A stretch of DNA of 7,421 bases. It comes from Candidatus Brocadia sp. (GTDB taxonomy: Bacteria; Planctomycetota; Brocadiia; Brocadiales; Brocadiaceae). The notes beneath the pieces are model-generated. The model ran no database searches and had not been told where the DNA came from. It saw only the letters and a program-made list of their open reading frames with translations. The DNA is taken from NCBI GenBank assembly GCA_030837935.1, contig JAUQXU010000023.1, forward strand, positions 1 through 7,421, given 5' to 3'. The translations under genes and the position numbers were made by a program. Below, one piece after another: positions 1 through 4,929 of this stretch (position 1 is the stretch's first letter; each line of letters opens with the position of its first letter).

Positions 1-1681
1 TATCTGTCTTTATAGTCAGTGTTCCCCCATTTGGCATACTCTCAAGGGCATTCACCATGATGTTGATGAATACCATAGAAATATGGTCCGCATCTATCGA
101 AAGAGGCGGAAGCGATTCGCTGAGTTCTGTATGGATAGTAACATGCCAGGGCTCAGTCTTGTGTTCTATAAATTCAAGAGAGCTTCTTATAACCGTGTTA
201 ATATTGTTTTCTGATATATGAAGTGTGTAGGGTCTGGAAAAGGTCAAAAGGCGTTTTACAATCAACTCCACGCGTTTGAGTCCTTCCAGCATAAGAGTGG
301 CATACTTCTTTGTTTGTGAAACATTTTCCGGTTCATGTTCAATCATACTTGCAAAATTCTGCAATCCACCTAATGGATTATTGATTTCGTGGGCCACCTC
401 AGCCGCAAGTTCTCCAACCGCAGCGAGTCGCTCCGCACGCAACAATTGGGCAGTTCGTTCCTCCACCTTTTTCTCCAGATTCGAATATGACTCCTTCAGT
501 TTCTCAGCCATGTGATTAAATTCCCTGGCAAGAAGACCCACCTCATTTTCCGAGATAATCGATATGCGATGATCGAGATTTCCCGAGGCAATAGCCTTTG
601 CCCCCTGTGCCAGTTGTAATATGGGTTGCGTGATCCGGTTGGTGAATGAAATGCCAAGGGCAATGACCACGGTAATGCAAACAAGGATCAGCACAATAAC
701 ACGGTTTTTGAGTTTTTCAACCGGCGCAAATGCCTCCGTTACATCCTGCTTTGCCACTAGCCCCCAATTGAGGATGGGGATGTGCCGATAGGCAGAGAGT
801 ACGGGAACGCCCCTATAATCTATAGACTCTTTAATCCCCTCTTCTCCGCGGGAACTTAATACAGAAGGAACATCTAAGGTGGAATGAATGGGGCTGACAA
901 ATTGTAAGGCTGCTCCCGGCTTATGACGAAGGTCATTTAAATAGATGATGGTATCTCCTTCCCTCCTTACCAGGAGTGTCTCTCCCGTAATTCCCATCCC
1001 TGGCCAGTTACGAATCACCGGTTCAATGCTATTTTTAACATTAACGTCCAACAATATAACACCGATGATGATATCACTGCTTTCCAGGGTGATGGTATCT
1101 GTCATACAAACGGGACAAAAATACGTCATACAGTTTTGTTCGGTTAGCTCTGAGGTGTGGATGTCTTTTACGGCCACATCTTTTTTTTCCAGGGTGTCGA
1201 TATAACTGCTAAACGAACTCAAAGTTTTACCCACAATATCGGGGTATGTGGATATGACTACCTCTCCGTTTGCACCATCGATAATGGAGATAACGTTATA
1301 ATATTTGTAAAACTGCTTCAGGACATGAAGATTATTTAAAATCCTCTCATAATTTATTCGACCAGCTTCTGATTTTCTCAGCTGATCGATACTTTCAAAT
1401 CTTCTCCTCTGTTTTAAAAGACTTGTTGCGGCGGCAGCAAGCACCTTGTTGCGGGCAATTACTGAGGTGTCTGTCAATCGCTCTTCTAACCAGTTGTTCA
1501 GCTCATTTTTTTTCAAATCAGCGATGGAGGTCAGTTGTTCGATCATTCGCTGTTCAATGGCGCTCTTACTGCTGTAATATTCCACAATACAAACGAACAA
1601 CAAAGGAGCGGTGGTTAAAAGACAGATGTAACAGATGAGTTGTATCTTAATACTTTTGAAGATGTTTCTATAATAATTCAT
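1..1681 (-). CDS. Membrane sensor histidine kinase (Cache-like sensor, HAMP, HisKA, start of HATPase), C-terminus outside window
   Basis: An open frame runs on the minus strand from ATG at 1681-1679 to the window edge, giving 560 residues without a stop. Seen in order: an N-terminal membrane segment (about residues 12-33); a ~290-residue extracytoplasmic region with Cache-like character; a second membrane segment (about 328-346); HAMP starting near T-N-R-I-T-Q-P (P353) and running to about 400; a short coiled coil; and the HisKA box V-A-H-E-I-N-N-P with phosphoacceptor His431. The ATPase N-box V-N-A-L-E-S (Asn544) lies close to the edge, so the G boxes are off-window. The layout is that of NtrB/ZraS-type kinases, which autophosphorylate and pass phosphate to a response regulator. 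The regulator is not in view and the signal is unknown. A Cys cluster in the sensor region (C184, C189, C192) is unusual. The gene follows an EamA-type transporter gene by 5 bases, so the two are probably cotranscribed. No clear Shine-Dalgarno sequence precedes the ATG, which suggests translational coupling to the upstream gene. Confidence 0.9.
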   Translation of the reverse strand, partial: MNYYRNIFKSIKIQLICYICLLTTAPLLFVCIVEYYSSKSAIEQRMIEQLTSIADLKKNELNNWLEERLTDTSVIARNKVLAAAATSLLKQRRRFESIDQLRKSEAGRINYERILNNLHVLKQFYKYYNVISIIDGANGEVVISTYPDIVGKTLSSFSSYIDTLEKKDVAVKDIHTSELTEQNCMTYFCPVCMTDTITLESSDIIIGVILLDVNVKNSIEPVIRNWPGMGITGETLLVRREGDTIIYLNDLRHKPGAALQFVSPIHSTLDVPSVLSSRGEEGIKESIDYRGVPVLSAYRHIPILNWGLVAKQDVTEAFAPVEKLKNRVIVLILVCITVVIALGISFTNRITQPILQLAQGAKAIASGNLDHRISIISENEVGLLAREFNHMAEKLKESYSNLEKKVEERTAQLLRAERLAAVGELAAEVAHEINNPLGGLQNFASMIEHEPENVSQTKKYATLMLEGLKRVELIVKRLLTFSRPYTLHISENNINTVIRSSLEFIEHKTEPWHVTIHTELSESLPPLSIDADHISMVFINIMVNALESMPNGGTLTIKTD

Positions 1682-1686
1682 AAAGT

Positions 1687-2103
1687 TTACTTAAGGAGCA
1701 ATATGCCGCCTAAAATAAGTAACATCCCTACCACTTTGGATAGGGTTATCTCCTCGCCCAGGAAAATCCAGCCCAGGAGAAAAGTAAATAACGGGTAACA
1801 GCTTGTAATAGGAATAATCCTTGATATCTCACCCATCTTGAGCGCCTTGTAAAATACCAACTGTGCTACAACCCCTGCCAGAATACCGGCAAGGACAAGA
1901 AAGAAAATCGATTTAACTCCCATCTTCCCAAAGGATGGAAACTGAGGGGTAAAAGCGATGATCATTACAACACCCAGGAAGACACCGGAGCATCTTACCA
2001 GGTATGCAGCAGTGGGTTCAACGGACGAGAGTCCTACCTTTTCCAAAAAAGGCACAAACCCCCAGATAAAGGCCGTAAGTAAGGCAAGGAAAAATGTTTC
2101 CAT
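1687..2103 (-). CDS. Half-size EamA/DMT-family membrane transporter
   Basis: The 138-aa hydrophobic protein has five likely membrane helices, at about residues 3-20, 33-52, 63-88, 93-115 and 120-137. The first-helix motif A-F-I-W-G-F-V-P and the late G-W-I-F-L-G-E-E-I-T followed by a glycine-rich last helix (L-I-L-G-G-I-L-L-L) are typical of one EamA domain. Most drug/metabolite transporters have two such domains in about 300 residues. A single-domain protein of this size would have to work as a dimer. The substrate cannot be read from the sequence. The start is supported by GGAG seven bases upstream of the ATG. The gene is first in a minus-strand pair with the histidine kinase, whose ATG lies 5 bases after this stop. 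The lysine before the stop and the intact frame show no sign of decay. Confidence 0.85.
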   Translation of the reverse strand: METFFLALLTAFIWGFVPFLEKVGLSSVEPTAAYLVRCSGVFLGVVMIIAFTPQFPSFGKMGVKSIFFLVLAGILAGVVAQLVFYKALKMGEISRIIPITSCYPLFTFLLGWIFLGEEITLSKVVGMLLILGGILLLK

Positions 2104-2256
2104 GAAAGTACTCCAAAAATACGGTGGCTTTTCTAAATATAATTAAAACTATTCAGCCACGAATTAACACCAATTTAATTTTATCAGTATTTTTAAGGCA
2201 TTCAAGATAATTTGATGCTTGTATGTTTTCGTCAGTTTTGCTATGTTTTTATGACA
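2104..2256. other. AT-rich divergent intergenic region between the EamA gene and the hsdR remnant
   Basis: This stretch should hold the promoter of the leftward EamA-kinase pair, but I see no convincing -35/-10 pair. It contains a 6-bp inverted repeat, GTGGCT at 2124-2129 and AGCCAC at 2155-2160, 25 bases apart. The second arm runs into a short decanucleotide-like run (CACGAATTAA then CACCAATTTA, 2158-2177), which looks like a fragment of a degenerate intergenic repeat. No small gene is evident. Confidence 0.4.
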
Positions 2257-2481
2257 ATGAGCAATCAAAATCCCGAACAAAGAGCACGAGACCGTATTGA
2301 TAAGCAACTCAATGTCTGCGGCTGGCTTATTCAGGATAAGAACAGGGTTAATCTTCGTGCGGGAATTGGCGTTGCGGTTCGTGAGTATCTGACCGATGCG
2401 GGGGTAGCCGATTATGTTCTGTTTGTTGATGGGAAACCCGTTGGTGTTATTGAAGCCAAGCGTGAGGAAGAAGGCATTTGA
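2257..2481 (+). pseudogene. hsdR: hsdR remnant: first ~73 residues of a type I restriction endonuclease subunit
   Basis: The frame from ATG at 2257 encodes 74 residues and matches the start of HsdR. It has the opening N-P-E-Q-R-A-R-D-R-I-D-K-Q-L and the PD-(D/E)xK nuclease core of the HSDR_N domain: Asp52 in A-D-Y-V-L-F and Glu66-Ala-Lys68 in V-I-E-A-K-R-E-E-E-G. Homology ends right after E-E-E-G at about 2475. The frame stops at 2479-2481 because the DNA has switched to an hsdS 3' end read in another frame. A full HsdR is about 800-1100 residues with helicase motifs, so over 90% is missing and the piece cannot restrict DNA. Upstream in-frame ATGs at 2212 and 2251 exist, but the family normally starts at this M-S-N position. 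No good ribosome-binding site is visible. Confidence 0.85.
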
Positions 2482-2596
2482 AGGAATGCTGGTAGAACAA
2501 AACCCCAACGATGAACCGGCATCAAAACTCTTGGAGAGGATAAAGACAGGGAGGGAGAAGAACGAGGTGAAGAAGAAAAAAATCCCGAAGGGATGA
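2471..2596 (+). pseudogene. hsdS: hsdS remnant 1: C-terminal tail of a type I specificity subunit
   Basis: In the +1 frame relative to the hsdR remnant the DNA reads K-A-F-E-G-M-L-V-E-Q-N-P-N-D-E-P-A-S-K-L-L-E-R-I-K. This is the conserved end of HsdS, after the second conserved helix. Both target-recognition domains and the first helix are absent. The piece has no start of its own and begins exactly at the junction with the hsdR fragment. Its last codons (I-P-K-G, then TGA at 2594-2596) come from the first hairpin of palindromic element A, so the element supplies the stop. It is 85-90% identical in DNA to the second hsdS tail further right. Confidence 0.85.
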
Positions 2597-2738
2597 CATG
2601 ATTATAGGAAAAAACCACAACACAATATCCAACCCCGAAGGGGTGAAATACAATGTCAACAGCGAGAGTATATCACCCCTTCGGGGTTAGAAAACAATCG
2701 CGTATCGATATGCTATAATAATAACATCCCTTCGGGAT
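2582..2738. repeat. Composite palindromic (BIME-like) element, copy A
   Basis: Four short hairpins lie at H1 2582-2594 (ATCCC-GAA-GGGAT), H2 2632-2644 (ACCCC-GAA-GGGGT), H2' 2675-2687 and H1' 2726-2738. The last two are exact reverse complements of the first two cores. Start-to-start spacings are 50, 43 and 51 bases. The arms outside the hairpins are also partly complementary, for example GATTATAG after H1 against CTATAATA before H1'. The right arm holds an extended -10 box TGCTATAAT at 2711-2719, pointing right into hsdS remnant 2. It is about 90% identical to copy B, including some 15 bases of shared left flank. The nested REP/inverted-REP order and the nearby Y1 transposase genes suggest a non-autonomous unit mobilised by them (inference). 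Confidence 0.88.
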
Positions 2739-2742
2739 TAAA

Positions 2743-2994
2743 AAACTATTGCTTGAAATATGTGAAGGTGCTTCTCTGTTTGCGATAATTCTGGAAGAAA
2801 CTACTGCCCAAAGCTTGCAGCAAAGCGAAGCCCTGCGGCAAAGCATTTTGAAAAAGGCATTTGAAGGAATGCTGGTTGAGCAAAACCCCAAAGACGAACC
2901 GGCAGCAAAACTGTTGGAGAGGATAAAGGCAGAGAGTACAAAAAACGAGGTGGAAAAGAAAAAATCCCGAAGGGATGTAATTATTATAGGCTGA
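2743..2994 (+). pseudogene. hsdS: hsdS remnant 2: C-terminal coiled coil and tail of a type I specificity subunit
   Basis: The frame is open from just after element A (first possible start TTG at 2749) to TGA at 2992-2994. The recognisable HsdS part begins near Q-S-L-Q-Q-S-E-A-L-R-Q-S-I-L-K-K, the end of the conserved C-terminal helix. It continues as A-F-E-G-M-L-V-E-Q-N-P-K-D-E-P-A-A-K-L-L-E-R-I-K. About 20 residues before that (C-E-G-A-S-L-F-A-I-I-L) are not diagnostic. The 5' side, with both target-recognition domains, is gone; element A sits at the breakpoint. The last residues (S-R-R-D-V-I-I-I-G) are encoded by an H1-type hairpin arm. It cannot give sequence specificity to the downstream methylase. 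Confidence 0.82.
2963..2989. repeat. Solitary H1 arm, perfect 27-base inverted match to 3154-3180
   Basis: This stretch holds one H1 hairpin (ATCCC-GAA-GGGAT at 2964-2976) plus the flank ending in ATTATAG. Its 27 bases are the exact reverse complement of 3154-3180, the right arm of copy B, and the match stops at both ends. It forms the 3' end of hsdS remnant 2. About 33 bases later the complete copy B starts, so this looks like the left arm of another copy, either truncated or inserted beside B. Confidence 0.85.
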
Positions 2995-3022
2995 GGCGAA
3001 GATTGTGACGCGGAAGAAAAAA

Positions 3023-3179
3023 ATCCCGAAGGGATGACATGATTATAGGAAAAAACCACAGCAAAATATCAAACCCCGAAGGGGTGAAATACAATGTCAA
3101 CAACGAGAGTATATCACCCCCTCGGGGTTAGAAAATAATCGCGTACCGATGTGCTATAATAATTACATCCCTTCGGGAT
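3023..3179. repeat. Composite palindromic (BIME-like) element, copy B, immediately upstream of tnpA copy 1
   Basis: Hairpins lie at H1 3023-3035, H2 3073-3085, H2' 3116-3128 (loop CTC in place of TTC) and H1' 3167-3179. Spacings of 50, 43 and 51 bases and a length of 157 bases are the same as copy A. The stems stay fully paired although the connecting DNA has several substitutions relative to copy A. The left flank GAAGAAAAAA is also shared with copy A, so A and B, each preceded by an hsdS tail, look like a segmental duplication. The right arm merges directly into the tnpA leader. Confidence 0.88.
3152..3160 (+). promoter_or_regulatory. Extended -10 promoter of tnpA copy 1
   Basis: TGCTATAAT is a perfect extended -10 box. 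No good -35 is seen at the normal distance, as is usual for this class. A start about seven bases beyond the box would fall at 3167, the first base of the H1' hairpin. The RNA would therefore begin with that 13-base hairpin, followed 5 bases later by the AGGGGG ribosome-binding site. The same box is present in all four right arms. Confidence 0.55.
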
Positions 3180-3195
3180 TGAAAGGGGGAATTCT

Positions 3196-3657
3196 ATGGC
3201 GGGCACATTCTCACAAGTTTACATTCAGGTTGTCTTCACGGTAAAAGGCTGGGAAAATCTCATTCGTAAGGAATGGAAAGATGAATTGAATAAATACATT
3301 GCCGGCATCATCAAAGGCAAAGAACAAAAGCCAATCATTGTCAATGGAATGCCTGACCATATTCATGCTTTTGTCGGATTGCGGCCGGTTATGGCTATTT
3401 CCGATTTGGTTCGTGACATCAAAAACAATTCATCCAATTTTATCAATGAGAAAAAATTAGTGAAAGGGAAATTTTCCTGGCAGGAAGGATACGGTGCATT
3501 TTCATATTCTCATTCACACATTCAAAACGTTTATGATTACATATTGAATCAAGAGGAACATCACCGCACGAAAACCTTCCGAGAGGAATATATCGACTTT
3601 TTGAAAAAATTTGAAATTGAATATAATGAAAATTATTTGTTTGAGTGGATGGAATAA
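3196..3657 (+). CDS. tnpA: IS200/IS605-type Y1 transposase, copy 1
   Basis: The 153-aa protein has the full set of single-tyrosine HUH transposase features: the metal-binding motif His55-Ile-His57 in M-P-D-H-I-H-A-F-V-G, and the C-terminal helix V-Y-D-Y-I-L-N-Q-E-E-H-H with likely nucleophile Tyr115 and Gln119. Such enzymes cut and join single-stranded DNA next to small hairpins without making target duplications. The length fits IS200-type TnpA, and no accessory TnpB gene is present. The start is fixed by AAAGGGGG six bases before the ATG. The gene lies just right of the H1' hairpin of copy B. Its 3' side lacks an intact H1 hairpin, unlike copy 2, so one element end may be lost. The flanking paired, mirror-image hairpins resemble REP/BIME arrangements, so it may instead act as a REP-associated transposase. 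Confidence 0.92.
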   Translation: MAGTFSQVYIQVVFTVKGWENLIRKEWKDELNKYIAGIIKGKEQKPIIVNGMPDHIHAFVGLRPVMAISDLVRDIKNNSSNFINEKKLVKGKFSWQEGYGAFSYSHSHIQNVYDYILNQEEHHRTKTFREEYIDFLKKFEIEYNENYLFEWME

Positions 3658-3759
3658 TATTTCCACCATTGACTGAGTTACGATGGATTATAGATATGAA
3701 CCGTAAAAGACCACACAAACCAGAAGATGTGTAATAAATGACGATAACGATAATATACC
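3658..3759. other. Spacer after tnpA copy 1 with remnants of a degraded left arm
   Basis: The first bases after the stop (TATTTCC) match those after tnpA copy 2. The sequence then departs and no H1 or H2 hairpin is found. GATTATAG at 3686-3693 and ACCACA at 3710-3715 resemble the linker between H1 and H2 in copies A and B. The left half of this copy therefore seems eroded or replaced. No gene is seen. Confidence 0.45.
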
Positions 3760-3824
3760 ACCCCTTCGGGGTTTAGAAATAATTGCACAATGATATTGCT
3801 ATAATAATAACATCCCTTCGGGAT
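3760..3824. repeat. Composite palindromic element, copy C (right half only), upstream of tnpA copy 2
   Basis: Only the two right-hand hairpins are intact: H2' at 3760-3772 (ACCCC-TTC-GGGGT) and H1' at 3812-3824 (ATCCC-TTC-GGGAT), 52 bases apart. The linker keeps the TATTGCTATAATAATAAC block found in the other copies. It leads into tnpA copy 2 through the same leader as copy 1. Confidence 0.85.
3797..3805 (+). promoter_or_regulatory. Extended -10 promoter of tnpA copy 2
   Basis: TGCTATAAT lies as in copy 1. Transcription about seven bases downstream would begin at 3812, again the first base of the H1' hairpin. The hairpin is followed by AAAAGGGGG and the tnpA ATG. The ATCCCTTC strand of the hairpin is partly complementary to the purine-rich ribosome-binding site, so hairpin folding could compete with occlusion of that site (inference). 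Confidence 0.55.
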
Positions 3825-3840
3825 TAAAAGGGGGAATTCT

Positions 3841-4302
3841 ATGGCAGGCACATTTTCACAAATTTACATTCAGGTTGTTTTTTCTGTACAAGGACGGGGA
3901 AATTTTATTTGTAAAGAATGGAAAGATGAATTGTATAAATACATTGCCGGAGTCATCAAAGGCAAAGAACAAAAGCCAATCATTGTCAATGGAATGCCTG
4001 ACCATATTCATGCTTTTGTCGGATTGCGGCCTGCCATGGCTATTGCGGATTTGGTTCGTGACATCAAAAACAATTCATCCAATTTTATCAATGAGAAAAA
4101 ATTGGTAACAGGGAAGTTTTCCTGGCAGGAAGGATACGGCGCATTTTCATATTCTCATTCACATATTCAAAATGTTTACGATTACATATTGAATCAGGAG
4201 GAACATCACCGCAAGAAAACCTTCCGGGAGGAATATATTGACTTTTTGAAAAAATTTGAAATTGAATATAATGAAAATTATTTGTTTGAGTGGATGAAAT
4301 AA
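3841..4302 (+). CDS. tnpA: IS200/IS605-type Y1 transposase, copy 2
   Basis: The 153-aa protein is identical to copy 1 at all but 14 positions (about 91%). It keeps the catalytic His55-Ile-His57, Tyr115 and Gln119. Differences cluster in the first 40 residues (T15S, K17Q, W19R, E20G, L22F, R24C, N32Y). The frame is intact, so either copy could be active. The start is set by AGGGGG six bases before the ATG, in a leader identical to that of copy 1. Here both sides have hairpins: H1' at 3812-3824 on the left and H1 at 4321-4333 on the right. A unit of about 520 bases with inverted hairpin ends can thus be drawn. Canonical IS200/IS605 ends carry same-sense hairpins, so this mirror arrangement fits REP-type systems better. 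Confidence 0.92.
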   Translation: MAGTFSQIYIQVVFSVQGRGNFICKEWKDELYKYIAGVIKGKEQKPIIVNGMPDHIHAFVGLRPAMAIADLVRDIKNNSSNFINEKKLVTGKFSWQEGYGAFSYSHSHIQNVYDYILNQEEHHRKKTFREEYIDFLKKFEIEYNENYLFEWMK

Positions 4303-4320
4303 TATTTCCCCCATGTATTA

Positions 4321-4475
4321 ATCCCGAAGGGATGACATGATTATAGAGGGAAAATCATAAAATAATACCAACCCGAAGGGGTGAAATACAATGGCAATAA
4401 CAAAAATATATCACCCCTTCAGAGTTAAAAACAATCGCGTGCCAATATGCTATAATAATGCCATCCCTTCGGGAT
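4321..4475. repeat. Composite palindromic (BIME-like) element, copy D
   Basis: Hairpins lie at H1 4321-4333, H2 4371-4382 (one C lost: ACCC-GAA-GGGGT), H2' 4413-4425 (decayed to ACCCCTTCAGAGT) and H1' 4463-4475. Spacings of 50, 42 and 50 bases keep the layout of copies A and B. The outer H1 pair is perfect while the inner H2 pair is eroding. An extended -10 box TGCTATAAT at 4448-4456 points right toward the unknown gene and hsdM. Confidence 0.85.
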
Positions 4476-4520
4476 TAAGAAGATGAATTACATGTCTATA
4501 AACATCCCATGCTACCGAAG

Positions 4521-4549
4521 TTGACGAGTATAAATGGTAACAATATAGC
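4521..4549 (+). promoter_or_regulatory. Candidate sigma-70 promoter for the unknown gene and hsdM
   Basis: TTGACG at 4521-4526 and TATAGC at 4544-4549 are 17 bases apart. Transcription would start near 4556. That leaves a short leader containing AGGA (4560-4563) nine bases ahead of the ATG at 4573. The -10 is weak. The -10 box in copy D, about 90 bases upstream, is a second possible source of transcription. Confidence 0.45.
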
Positions 4550-4572
4550 ATCAAGACATAGGAATGTTTAAA

Positions 4573-4929
4573 ATGGGGAAAAATACTATGCTACAATATT
4601 TTGAAAATCTCAAACGAATCGCTTTGGTTTTAAAACCGAGGCAACCGTTTCATAATTGGCTGTTAACCGTTGAGCCGGGAGAAGATTTCCTTGACGAGTT
4701 GAAAGACGGGGATGTTTACTTATTGTCAGGCTACGAAGAAATCAGTCAGATGCAAAACTGGTTAAAGAGAAATTTTGACAGTATTTTCACCGATCAGTTG
4801 AACAACTGGTACACAGATGAAGCTTTGTGGCCACAAAACAGAACTATGGAAATGTTTAACGAATGGTTTGAATATTCTTTGTGCGCTACGATTTTGGATA
4901 CCCAGAAGGGCAGGATTGAAAAAGCATGA
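4573..4929 (+). CDS. Conserved-looking hypothetical protein of ~118 aa, coupled to hsdM
   Basis: I do not recognise a named family. The product is about 118 aa, acidic and rich in aromatic residues (several Trp in N-W-L-L, N-W-L-K, N-N-W-Y, L-W-P-Q, E-W-F-E). It shows no signal peptide, membrane segment or catalytic motif that I can name. It appears to be a compact, mainly helical soluble protein. In-frame starts exist at 4564, 4573 and 4588. I prefer 4573 because AGGA lies nine bases ahead; 4588 has GGGGA eight bases ahead. The stop overlaps the hsdM start as ATGA (4926-4929), so translation is probably coupled. That suggests a role with the methylase, such as an accessory or regulatory protein (inference only). 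The frame is intact, in contrast to the broken hsdR and hsdS pieces upstream. Confidence 0.75.
   Translation: MGKNTMLQYFENLKRIALVLKPRQPFHNWLLTVEPGEDFLDELKDGDVYLLSGYEEISQMQNWLKRNFDSIFTDQLNNWYTDEALWPQNRTMEMFNEWFEYSLCATILDTQKGRIEKA

Noticed and set aside
945..1339. Plus-strand open frames in the left region
   Set aside because: They lie opposite the continuous histidine kinase frame, which has clear HAMP, His-box and N-box motifs.
2471..2994. A phase-variable hsdS inversion cassette made from the two hsdS pieces
   Set aside because: Both pieces lie in the same direction and contain only the conserved tail, with no target-recognition domain to exchange. No invertase gene is present.
2673..3059. 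Minus-strand 128-codon open frame over elements A/B and hsdS remnant 2
   Set aside because: Its Ser/Phe-rich translation is simply the complement of the hsdS tail and the palindromes, and it has no homology or ribosome-binding site.
2582..4475. CRISPR array, because of many short palindromic repeats
   Set aside because: The repeats are 13-base hairpins in both orientations, separated by conserved linkers and by genes. There are no unique equal-length spacers and no cas genes.
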